From: Bog-159 sp963818855
Lineage (GTDB): Bacteria; Acidobacteriota; Terriglobia; Bryobacterales; Bryobacteraceae
Length of the DNA: 64,000 nt
Direction: 5' to 3'
Assembly (NCBI GenBank): GCA_963818855.1
Contig: CAWFUH010000006.1
Span: 763,186 to 827,185 of the forward strand
Below are positions 27,309 through 35,585 of this stretch, piece by piece. The notes beneath the pieces are model-generated. The model made no database searches and was not told the DNA's origin. It saw only the letters and a program-made list of their open reading frames with translations. How positions within the stretch are numbered: the stretch's first letter is position 1; the number at the start of each line of letters is the position of its first letter. Position numbers and translations under genes: made by a program.

Positions 27309-29399
27309 CTATTGTAACAACTGCCCGAACCGGGCCGCGTCCGCCGTGGGCAATTGGCAGGTGTAATCTTCGCACACGTAAGCGGCGGCATGTCCGCCGA
27401 TCGGCTGCATGCCGGCCACTACCGGCAGATAGCGCGATATGGCAGCACGCGATTCGGCATTCACCAGCAGCACGATGCCATGGGGAAGGAAGCGGGAGCG
27501 GAGCACGGCCAGCAATCGCCCCGTATCCTGCGCGTCGCGCTCGCCCGCCACGATGATCTGCCGGGGCTTCGCCGTGCTGAATTCGTAAGCTACCAGCATC
27601 TGCGGTACGCCCACGGGAGCTGTGACCATGCGCGATCCGAAAGCCTCCAGGGCGCGCGCCCCAACTGCGCGGAAATCCGCCCGGTCCGTGATTTGCGCCA
27701 GGCGCATCAAGTTGAGCGCGGCGATGGAATTGCCCGACGGTTCCGCGCCGTCATAGTCCTCCTTGATCCGCATGACGAGCGAGGGATCGCCTGCGGCCGT
27801 GCTGTAGAATGCGCCGTGCTCCTTATCTTCGAACAGTTCCACCATCCTCTCCGTGAGCCGGATGGCGAGTTCCAGATCGCGCCATTCGAAAGTGGTTTCG
27901 TACAGATCGAGCAGGCCTTGTGCCAGGAACGCATAATCGTCCAGGAAACCGGGGATGGCCGCTTCACCCTGGCGGTACCGCCGCAGCAGGATTCCCGTGC
28001 CGGGATCGTACATGCGACCCGCGAGGAAATCCGCGGCGCGCCGGGCGGCATCCGCGTAGCGCGCTTCCCCCAGCACGGCCGCGGCTTTGGCGAATGCCGA
28101 AATCATGAGCCCGTTCCAGGCGGTAAGGACTTTATCGTCGAGATGCGGACGAATCCGCCGGCTGCGCGCCGCCAGCAACTTTTGCGAGGCTTCGCGAATC
28201 GCCGCAAGCTGCGCGGCGTCCTCCACCGGATGCGCCTGATACAGGATGTTCTTGCCCACGAACTCGTGGTGCGGATCGTTCGAGACATTTCCATCCGGCA
28301 GGACCCCGTAGTGACGGCAGAACCACTCAGCCGCCGGCTGGCCAACCGCAGCTTCGATTTCGGATTGCGTCCATATGTAGAACGCGCCCTCGCCTTTCTC
28401 CTCGGGATGCGCCGGGTCGATCACGCTGTCGGCATCTTCGGCGGAATAGAATGCGCCGCCCGGATCGCGCATATCGCGCAGCACGTAATCCAGAATGCCG
28501 CGCGCGGTCGCGGCGTAGGAAGCGTCGACCGTAATTTGATACGCCTCCACGTACGATATCGCCAGTTGCGCCTGGTCGTAGAGCATTTTCTCGAAATGCG
28601 GAACGAACCAGCGGGCGTCCACCGAATATCGATGGAAGCCGCCGCCCAGTTGATCGTACATGCCGCCCTTGGCCATTTCGCGCAGGGTCGCCAGAACCAT
28701 GTCCAGCGCCTCCTGGTTTTTCGTGCTGGCATGGTAACGCAGCAGGAAGTTCAGCATCACCGGACGGGGAAACTTGGGCGCTTCTCCAAAGCCGGCGTAA
28801 CGCGAATCGAAGCTGCGCCGGAAAACGTAAAAAGCGCTATCGAGCGTATCTGGGCCGGGGCGCAACGCCGAGCCCGCGCCGGCTGCCACTACGGCGGATT
28901 GGTTGGTCAACTGCGCAATGGCGTCGCGGCTGGATTCCTCGATCCTCTCGCGGTCCTGCCGCCAGGCTTCGGCCACGCGCTCGAGCACCATGGGGAAACC
29001 GGGATGGCCGTAACGCTGCTCCGGCGGGAAATACGTGCCGCCGTAGAACGGCTTCAGATCGGGCGTGAGCCAGACGGACATAGGCCAGCCCCCGCTGCCG
29101 GTGGTGGCTTGCACGAATGACATGTAGATGCGATCCACATCCGGGCGCTCTTCGCGATCGACCTTGATGGCGACAAAGTACTGGTTCATGAGCGCGGCTG
29201 TAGCCTCGTTTTCGAAGGATTCGCGCTCCATCACGTGGCACCAATGGCAAGTCGAGTAGCCGATGGATAGGAAGATCGGTTTTTGCTCGATGCGGGCTTT
29301 TTCGAACGCATCCGGTCCCCAAGCGTACCAGTCGACCGGATTGTGGGCGTGCTGGATCAGATATGGACTTTTCTCGGCAATCAACCGATTTGTGCGCAT
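27309..29399 (-). CDS. Thioredoxin-domain protein, YyaL/DUF255 family
   Basis: About 696 residues from the ATG at 29399; a TTG 4 codons earlier is also possible. The N-terminal domain is the DUF255 thioredoxin-like fold with MRTNRLIAEKSPYLIQHAHNPVDWYAWG and the CxxC motif STCHWCHVM. The long remainder is an (alpha/alpha) barrel resembling N-acylglucosamine 2-epimerase/glycosidase folds (GGFHRYSVDARWFVPHFEKMLYDQAQL). The biological role is unknown. It lies directly upstream of tpx in the same direction, suggesting a link to thiol redox balance. Confidence 0.93.
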   Translation of the reverse strand: MRTNRLIAEKSPYLIQHAHNPVDWYAWGPDAFEKARIEQKPIFLSIGYSTCHWCHVMERESFENEATAALMNQYFVAIKVDREERPDVDRIYMSFVQATTGSGGWPMSVWLTPDLKPFYGGTYFPPEQRYGHPGFPMVLERVAEAWRQDRERIEESSRDAIAQLTNQSAVVAAGAGSALRPGPDTLDSAFYVFRRSFDSRYAGFGEAPKFPRPVMLNFLLRYHASTKNQEALDMVLATLREMAKGGMYDQLGGGFHRYSVDARWFVPHFEKMLYDQAQLAISYVEAYQITVDASYAATARGILDYVLRDMRDPGGAFYSAEDADSVIDPAHPEEKGEGAFYIWTQSEIEAAVGQPAAEWFCRHYGVLPDGNVSNDPHHEFVGKNILYQAHPVEDAAQLAAIREASQKLLAARSRRIRPHLDDKVLTAWNGLMISAFAKAAAVLGEARYADAARRAADFLAGRMYDPGTGILLRRYRQGEAAIPGFLDDYAFLAQGLLDLYETTFEWRDLELAIRLTERMVELFEDKEHGAFYSTAAGDPSLVMRIKEDYDGAEPSGNSIAALNLMRLAQITDRADFRAVGARALEAFGSRMVTAPVGVPQMLVAYEFSTAKPRQIIVAGERDAQDTGRLLAVLRSRFLPHGIVLLVNAESRAAISRYLPVVAGMQPIGGHAAAYVCEDYTCQLPTADAARFGQLLQ

Positions 29400-29675
29400 G
29401 TTCGCTTTCAATTAACCCAACAGTACTTCTATCATAGCCTTACGATCTAGACCCAATGGTACTTTTCGCCATTGTAATTATTAGGCGGTTTAAATCACTA
29501 TACCCATAAGAGCGTGAATGGCGTGTGTCTTATATGCTGCCTGTGACCTACCCCCTAGCCGCCAGAATTTTCCCGCCCGAACGACTCAGATTCCCGTTCA
29601 CGCTCTGAAATAACACATGTGTCCCGCCGGCTAAGGCTTGCCCTCGGTTGTGGCATACAATGACCATAAGCGAAC

Positions 29676-31058
29676 ATGCTCACGCAGCTTCAGGGCAAGA
29701 CGGGACTGCTACGCCAACTCGGCTTCGTCAGCGCCACAGCCCTGGTGGTCTCGAACATGGTCGGTATGGGCATCTTCACCACAACCGGCTTTATGGCGCG
29801 GGACTTGGGCAGCGGCAAGATTATTCTGGCCGTCTGGCTGGCGGGCGCCCTGTTCGCATTAGCCGGCGCTCTCACTTATTCCGAATTAGGCATTAACTTT
29901 CCCAGCTCCGGAGGCGAGTATGTTTACCTCACTCGCGCCTTCGGTCCCGCCTGGGGCTTCATGACCGGATGGATCTCATTCTTCGCCGGCTTTTCAGCGC
30001 CTATTGCAGCCGCGGCTTTGGCCTTTTCGAATTATCTGGGCTATTTCTATCCTTCGCTGCAGCAGGAACACGCGCGCTATGTGTTCGGCTCGGGTCCGCT
30101 AACCATCCGCCTGGGCGGGGAGCAGACCATGGCGTGCCTGTTGATTGCGGCTTTCAGCATTCTGAATTGTCTGGGGGTGCGGCGGACGGCCAAGGTGCAG
30201 AACGCGCTGACCGCCACCAAGCTGGTGGTGATCATCGGTTTTATCGGCCTTGGTTTCCTGAGCGGCGCAGGAAGCTGGCGGCACTTCTCCGAACCTGCGG
30301 TGCGCACCGCGACCACGACATTACCGCAACAATTTGTCATCAGCCTGTTGTGGGTGATGGTCGCTTACAGCGGGTGGAACGCTGCCACTTACGTGGCTGA
30401 AGAACTGAAGCATCCGGAGCGGACACTGCCCGCGGCGCTGGCAGCCGGCACGGCGTTGGTCACGGCGCTCTTTATCGGCCTGAATGTGATTTTTATTTAT
30501 TCCACGCCGCTGGAATCGATGAAAGGCGTATTAGCGGTGGGATCGCTGGCCGCCTCCAACCTGTTCGGTCCTCAGGTGGCGGGAACATTTTCCGCGCTGA
30601 TGGCGCTGTCGCTGATGGCCACGGTGAACGCCGAGGTGACCATCGGTCCGCGGGTGTATTACGCCATGGCCAAAAACAAGGCATTCTTCAAGGCTGCCGC
30701 CAAAGTTCATCCGGAGTGGCACACCCCGGTGACCGCGATTCTGAGCCAGGGCCTTTGCGCGATGGTGATGACCGTGACACCCTTTCCGCAACTGGTATAC
30801 TACATCGGCTTCAGCCTGACATTTTTCTCCGTGCTGTCGGTGGCGTCGGTCTTCGTGTTCCGGCGCAGACCCGGTTGGCAAAAGCTGCGCCCGGTGAGCT
30901 TCCTGTTTCCGGCGATTCCGCTGGCCTATATTCTGGTGGGGACTTGCATGATCGTTTACGGCGTGGTGTGGCAGCCGGTGGCCTCGTTAACCGCGCTGGT
31001 CACGATTGGCGCGGGGGCTGCGGTGTATCATGTGTGGCTGCGCCCGCGCGTTGCTTGA
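29676..31058 (+). CDS. APC-family amino acid permease
   Basis: A 460-residue inner-membrane transporter with about 12 helices. It starts MLTQLQGKTGLLRQLGFVSATALVVSNMVGMGIFTTTGFMA, the unwound TM1 substrate region of the APC superfamily. ELGINFPSSGGEYVYLTRAFGP is the conserved TM3 region. It probably imports or exchanges an amino acid; specificity is not readable. A palindromic repeat directly follows the stop and separates it from the convergent TPR gene. Confidence 0.92.
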   Translation: MLTQLQGKTGLLRQLGFVSATALVVSNMVGMGIFTTTGFMARDLGSGKIILAVWLAGALFALAGALTYSELGINFPSSGGEYVYLTRAFGPAWGFMTGWISFFAGFSAPIAAAALAFSNYLGYFYPSLQQEHARYVFGSGPLTIRLGGEQTMACLLIAAFSILNCLGVRRTAKVQNALTATKLVVIIGFIGLGFLSGAGSWRHFSEPAVRTATTTLPQQFVISLLWVMVAYSGWNAATYVAEELKHPERTLPAALAAGTALVTALFIGLNVIFIYSTPLESMKGVLAVGSLAASNLFGPQVAGTFSALMALSLMATVNAEVTIGPRVYYAMAKNKAFFKAAAKVHPEWHTPVTAILSQGLCAMVMTVTPFPQLVYYIGFSLTFFSVLSVASVFVFRRRPGWQKLRPVSFLFPAIPLAYILVGTCMIVYGVVWQPVASLTALVTIGAGAAVYHVWLRPRVA

Positions 31059-31061
31059 GGC

Positions 31062-31103
31062 GTGGGGCAGACCTCCAGGTCTGCAGCGGGTCTCCAGACC
31101 CGC
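31062..31103. repeat. Two-hairpin palindromic repeat between convergent genes
   Basis: Two perfect 8-bp hairpins with CC loops: GCAGACCT/AGGTCTGC (31067-31084) and GCGGGTCT/AGACCCGC (31086-31103), preceded by GTGGGG. The second stem is identical in sequence to one module of the unit at 6376-6466. Its position between the stops of two convergent genes suits a bidirectional terminator. Confidence 0.85.
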
Positions 31104-31104
31104 G

Positions 31105-31912
31105 TTACTTTCGCGATGCGATGGTTTTCCGGGTATCGATAGTTCTCTGGAACCAGCGATCGGCCTGCGCCATGTCCTCCGCATATGCCTGCGGCGGGTC
31201 TTCCAAATCGGCCTTCACGCGGTACAGCAGCTTCATATACGCCATGGCATCGGTGTACTCGGGATTCAAAGCCAGTGCCTCGCTAAGGTTGTCCATGCCT
31301 TCTGCGACCACCGGCATGTAATTCGTCCGCAGCGCGCCGCGGACGCGCGCATCCCGAATGGGGCCCGCATCCTCCGGCTTCATCCCCGCGTCCTGCCTGG
31401 CCTCTTGAATTGGTCCTTGCACACGCGTCCAGGCAATCACGCCGAGCGTATAGAAAGCCTCCTGGCTGTTCGGCGCGACCACGATCAGCTTCTTGTACCA
31501 GGTGGCCGCCTCATCCAGCTTTTTCTGGTTGAAGTAGAGCGCGGCTTCCGAAGCCATCGCCAGTTGGTTGTCCGGCTCCAGTCGCAAGACGATGTCGAAC
31601 TGTTCCGCGGCCGCGGACGCCATTGCCAGATTATCGGGCGAATCGGCGCGCGCCGGGAATGAGCTGCTGCATATATGCCGTAGCGAGGTAGAGGTGCGCC
31701 GTGGTGCAAACCGGATCCGCGGCCACCGCAGCCTTAAAACTGTCCACGGCCGCCGCGTATTCCCCGTTCTTGAATGCCCGGATGCCCTGCGTCATGGCTT
31801 GCGCCGCCCGACCGCTGCGGCAGTCTCGTCCCGATTGGGCGCGCAGCGGCGCCACCAGGGCAAACCCTGCCACGCAGGCACAAACAATACGAGTGGGCGT
31901 GTGCATTTCCAT
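31105..31912 (-). pseudogene. Exported TPR protein, frameshifted
   Basis: Two frames together encode one TPR protein. The first half (31912 to about 31650) has a signal peptide (MEMHTPTRIVCACVAGFALVAP) and a TPR unit (AFKNGEYAAAVDSFKAAVAADP). The second half (to 31105) carries further TPR units (AEQFDIVLRLEPDNQLA, ALYFNQKKLDEAATWYKKLI). The join GARADSPDNLAMASAAAEQF needs two bases restored in the GC dinucleotide run at 31645-31653. Total length would be about 269 residues. The start codon directly follows the stop of the sugar isomerase gene, so they form an operon. Confidence 0.8.
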
Positions 31913-32863
31913 CTAAGCCGTGACCGGCGGCACCAGCGTTTTCAGAAATTCGTGCGCCATGCGGAAGCCGCGCTTGAATGATTCCGTGAAATTGTCCCCG
32001 TCGTAATCCGGAGAGAAGAACTCATCCTCGTTCTCGATGTTCATGGCGCCCTGATAGTGTACTTCCGCCAGCACCGAGAAAAACCCCTTCCAATCCATCG
32101 AGCCGTAACCGGGCACCCGGAAGCGCCACCAGCGTGCGCCATTCACGGGCTGGATGCCGGCCCGCCGAACCACGTGCCAGAGAATCTCGGTGTCTTTCAG
32201 ATGCACATCGTAGATCTTATCCGCGAAATCGCGCGCCGCCTGCACGGGATCCATGAACTGCCAGACCAGGTGAGAAGGATCGAATTGCAGTCCCACATGC
32301 GGGCTATTTCCGAATGCCTTGAATAGCGCCTCCCAGCCCACCGGGCCCGTGGCGATATTCGGTCCGCCGGCATAAGGCTCCCACAGCACGCGAACCTTGT
32401 ATTTCTCGCACAGTGGAAAATACTTCTCGGTGTAAACGCGCACGATCTCGTCCACTTGCTCGCCGAGCGGCTTCCCCTTGATCGTACCGGATTGCCCGCC
32501 GATGTTCGGTATTCCCAGCTTGCCGCACAACTCGAGGCACTTGGCCGTGTACTGGTTTTGCCGGGCGCGCGCCGCCGGGTCGGGATGAATGTGGTTTCCG
32601 TCCACTGCCAGCGAGGAAATATAGATACCGGAGCGTTGCAGCTTATCTTTCAGGGTGGCAATCGCGGCATCGTCGAACTTGTCGGGATCGAGGCGCAGTT
32701 GCATGCTGGTGAAACCCTCCGCCTTGACGAACTCGAGGTTGGCGTCGGAATAGCTGCCCAGAACGCCCAGCTTGGGCTTCCAGGGCTGTGTACGGGCGCG
32801 CTGCGCATGCGCAGCGGCCGCGGCCGGCAAAGCGGCCAGAAGGATGCGTCGGGAAATCGTCAC
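31913..32863 (-). CDS. Exported sugar phosphate isomerase/epimerase-like protein
   Basis: AP endonuclease 2/xylose isomerase-like TIM barrel of about 316 residues from a GTG at 32863. The frame is open another 108 codons, but that stretch has no family resemblance. The N-terminus (SRRILLAALPAAAAAHA) looks like a Tat or Sec export signal, common for this family in Solibacter-type genomes. Barrel motifs include MQLRLDPDKFDD, NIGGQSGTIKG, VLWEPYAGGPN, LQFDPSHLVWQFMDP and MNIENEDEFFSPDYDGD, with the acidic/His metal ligands. The substrate is unknown. The TPR gene follows with no gap. Confidence 0.82.
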   Translation of the reverse strand: MTISRRILLAALPAAAAAHAQRARTQPWKPKLGVLGSYSDANLEFVKAEGFTSMQLRLDPDKFDDAAIATLKDKLQRSGIYISSLAVDGNHIHPDPAARARQNQYTAKCLELCGKLGIPNIGGQSGTIKGKPLGEQVDEIVRVYTEKYFPLCEKYKVRVLWEPYAGGPNIATGPVGWEALFKAFGNSPHVGLQFDPSHLVWQFMDPVQAARDFADKIYDVHLKDTEILWHVVRRAGIQPVNGARWWRFRVPGYGSMDWKGFFSVLAEVHYQGAMNIENEDEFFSPDYDGDNFTESFKRGFRMAHEFLKTLVPPVTA

Positions 32864-33257
32864 GACCACGACGATAATCGAGTGCGCGGTTACAAGCAAG
32901 CGGGCAGACCGTCCCCGCCCGGCCCCTGCATGGAAACAGAGGCCAGGCGCAGCAATCCGGCTCGGATGGGAGGCTGTTCGCCCCGTCACCGAACCCGTCC
33001 GGACAACCGTCGCAATTGGCCGGCAAGCCTTTCTCAAGGGCTCCGGGTGGATCACTACCAGACCGGCCGCTGAAATCCGGCCGGGGACGGGAAGAGCGCC
33101 CCAAATACGCCCCTCGTAAGGTACGCTGCCGAAGTCAGCACAGCGCCCTTTCTTGATTTCACGATGGCATGGAGCCCATCGCCACAAGCCGGGTGTTATG
33201 TAGAAGTAATTGAAATGTAAGGAAAAAGAAAGCGTGTTCGGCTGCGACTACCCGCAT

Positions 33258-33307
33258 GTGGCGCACGAGCTTCAGCCGGTGCATCTGCACACTGAAGCGT
33301 GCGCTAC
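33258..33307. repeat. Degenerate palindromic repeat
   Basis: GTGGCGCACG at the left can pair imperfectly with CGTGCGCTAC at the right. Between them are the GCTTCAGC and GTGCATCTGCAC modules, the second a near-perfect 5-bp hairpin. It resembles the unit at 12080 (GCTGAAGCGTGCGC) and directly precedes the stop of the small minus-strand gene. Confidence 0.6.
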
Positions 33308-33308
33308 G

Positions 33309-33488
33309 CTAATCGAATTCATCCAGCCCGTCGGCAGTCTCTTCCTCGGCCGGATGGTGAATCTCGACGATGTCGGCGACGTCATCATCAGCGTCCGCCA
33401 GTTTGCGCGTACGCGGGGATGGATGGCGGAACTTCCTGTCAGCCTCCGCATCTCCCGAATCTCGCCACTCAACACCTGTGACGTTCAT
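33309..33488 (-). CDS. Hypothetical acidic small protein, 59 residues
   Basis: A short frame from ATG 33488 to TAG 33309. The N-terminal half is basic (RKFRHPSPRTRKLADAD) and the C-terminal half strongly acidic (DDDVADIVEIHHPAEEETADGLDEFD). This composition is unlike the antisense frames and has the look of real coding sequence. No family is recognised and no strong ribosome-binding site is seen. Confidence 0.4.
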   Translation of the reverse strand: MNVTGVEWRDSGDAEADRKFRHPSPRTRKLADADDDVADIVEIHHPAEEETADGLDEFD

Positions 33489-34149
33489 ACACTATTTAGA
33501 TCGGCACAGAGGTCGCGGAGGTTTAGCGCGCCGTCGCCATGAGCCTACTCACCCCCAATACAAGTCACGAGAATACTTCCGGATGGATGTGAAAATTGCC
33601 AAAGATGCGAAACCGGGATGCGCGGGGGTGCAGCCAGATGGTTAAAGCGTGGACGCTGGCGGCCGCGTCCCGCGCGCCCAGAGACTGATCCCAACGCGTG
33701 GCAACGGCCGCGACCACGAATGGCGGCTCTTCGAGGAACGTCGGCGTGACCTCTTCGCCCGCGGGAATCACCTTACGCGGCGACGTGAATGATCTAAAGA
33801 CAAGGGGGTGCGAGCACCGCCGGCCCTCGCGTCCGCCATCATGAGCGGACGGGCACAATGAAGTGGTGAGACGGCGCACGGCGATGTCACCGGCAGACGC
33901 GCGGTACGTCCATCGCAAGCGCTTGCACGCGACACCAGTGCAGCGCCGCTGGCTAGCGGGAGCGTCGTTGCGATAGATGTATCCGGGGCTTATCGGTGTG
34001 GCGGCGGAGCAATCTACTGCGGAGCGGGTGGAAGAGCAAATTTCAAACAAGGTCGTGAAACGCACTTGCGGACAGTTGTTTGACTAGACGCAAAAAAGAT
34101 CGGGGGGCGGATCGCTCCCGCCCTCCCAGCTTCCCAACGGCAGGCTGCG
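33489..34149. other. Intergenic stretch without a convincing gene
   Basis: About 660 bases. A 166-codon minus-strand frame (33565-34065) is open but shows no family resemblance, no ribosome-binding site and irregular composition. I see no tRNA or clear mobile-element end. It could hold a decayed gene. Confidence 0.5.
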
Positions 34150-35241
34150 CTACTTTACGGTCCAGATATCCAGCGAGGAGGTATTGTCATCCACCGCGGC
34201 GAATATCGTTTTTCCTCCGAAAACCCCGATATTGAGTCCGAAGGCGCCGCCCAAGCTGGGATCGACCGAGTATTGCGCCACGAATTGGCCGTCCACGGTG
34301 AATTCATCCAATTCGCTCGGCTGTCCCGGCACCACATTGACCACGTCGTTATTGCTGCAGATCAGATGCCCGTTGGGCGCCAGAATCATGGCCAGCGCGC
34401 CGTGCAGGTGCAGGTTGTCCATGTAGATGCGATATCCCATACCGCCATCGGCGATAATGTTGCCGGCGTTCGGAATGCCGTAGACCGCGTTCGAATCGCC
34501 ATCAGCCACATACAGGATGTCGCGCACGGCATCGTACGCCAGGCCCGTGGGCCCAACTTCCAGTGCGGCGGGATCGGGACGGTGCGTGTAGCCGTCCGAA
34601 ATCACGATGCCCTTCTTTACCGCAATACCGGCGGAGGTAACAGACAGGTCGATGCGGGCGATGTTGCCCACCAGCACGTTCGAGACAAAGACCTGCACAG
34701 TGCTGCCCTCGTCGTTTACCGTGAAATCCCAGGGACCGTTCACCAGGCGCTTGTCGCTCAGGGTCCAGAAAATCTGTCCGGCGCTATTCAGCGCCATCAA
34801 CGTACCGGGTTGCACGGTATTGGAGGTGCCATCCGTGGTAGGCATAGTGCCGACCAGGACGTAGCCCGCCTTCAATACTGCCAAGCCGGTGGTCAGTCCC
34901 ATGGGCGACTGGCCTTGGTAGAACAGGCTCTGCTGCCCGTCGTGAAACTGCACGATGGTGCTACCAGTGCCTTGCAGGTTCTGAGAATTGTTGTAATTCG
35001 AAACCAGAATGTCTCCGGGGTGGAGCATGCCGCCGGTCGGAAAACTGCTGGGCACGAAGGCCACCCCGTAAGGGTTCAGGTCGCCGTTGGATGGCACCGT
35101 GGACAGGTTAGTCGGCGAACCGAGGTTGCCGAGGATCGAAGTGGTGGCGTCCTGGGCGGACAGGTTGGTGGTCATCGATGCTAACGTCAATGCGGCGCCC
35201 AGCAGGCCCGCGCTCATCTTCTTGCTAAATACGTTGTTCAT
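34150..35241 (-). CDS. Secreted beta-propeller (NHL-like) protein
   Basis: A 363-residue exported protein with signal peptide (MSAGLLGAALTLASMTTNLSAQ). The body is repeated beta-strand blades of the NHL/SMP-30 kind (NPYGVAFVPSSFPTGG, PTGLAYDAVRDILYVADGDSNAVYGI, HGALAMILAPNGHLICSNND). No catalytic residues can be named. A GAGGAAAG-type ribosome-binding site lies upstream of the ATG. Probably an extracellular binding or structural protein. Confidence 0.75.
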   Translation of the reverse strand: MNNVFSKKMSAGLLGAALTLASMTTNLSAQDATTSILGNLGSPTNLSTVPSNGDLNPYGVAFVPSSFPTGGMLHPGDILVSNYNNSQNLQGTGSTIVQFHDGQQSLFYQGQSPMGLTTGLAVLKAGYVLVGTMPTTDGTSNTVQPGTLMALNSAGQIFWTLSDKRLVNGPWDFTVNDEGSTVQVFVSNVLVGNIARIDLSVTSAGIAVKKGIVISDGYTHRPDPAALEVGPTGLAYDAVRDILYVADGDSNAVYGIPNAGNIIADGGMGYRIYMDNLHLHGALAMILAPNGHLICSNNDVVNVVPGQPSELDEFTVDGQFVAQYSVDPSLGGAFGLNIGVFGGKTIFAAVDDNTSSLDIWTVK

Positions 35242-35332
35242 TTTGCTTTCCTCTTTCTGCCAGCCTGGGAGTTTTGTCGGCTGACAATTGCGAGGTTAAC
35301 CGGGGCGGGCCTTGGGAGTCCTAAATCTGCGG

Positions 35333-35521
35333 TTAAAGTGAAGTTAGATCTTCGGCTGGGCGAACTTCTTCGGCCAGGGCGGCGGCCACGAAGCGAATGA
35401 GCTCATCGACGTCTTTGAAGTGCCCCGCACGGCCCGAAGCGATGTGTTCCACCCGGCCCGCCAGTTGTCCGTTCAGTACATCGGCGTCCGGCCTGATTTG
35501 GATAACAAAATCCCGCTGCAT
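35333..35521 (-). CDS. Small hypothetical protein, 62 residues
   Basis: Starts MQRDFVIQIRPDADVLNGQLAGRVEHIASGRAGHF and ends in an amphipathic helix (VDELIRFVAAALAEEV). The pattern of a beta hairpin with RVEHIxSG followed by a helix is one I associate with short conserved acidobacterial proteins. A GGAGGTAGT-like site lies upstream of the ATG. Function unknown. Confidence 0.65.
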   Translation of the reverse strand: MQRDFVIQIRPDADVLNGQLAGRVEHIASGRAGHFKDVDELIRFVAAALAEEVRPAEDLTSL

Positions 35522-35585
35522 ACTACCTCCAGGATATGAGCTGGGACCCTGGGATTCGTAAAGCAGCGGTTAGAAATTGGTAAAA

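Noticed and set aside
33565..34065. 166-codon minus-strand open frame
   Set aside because: No recognisable domain, no ribosome-binding site and irregular composition; treated as chance or decayed sequence.
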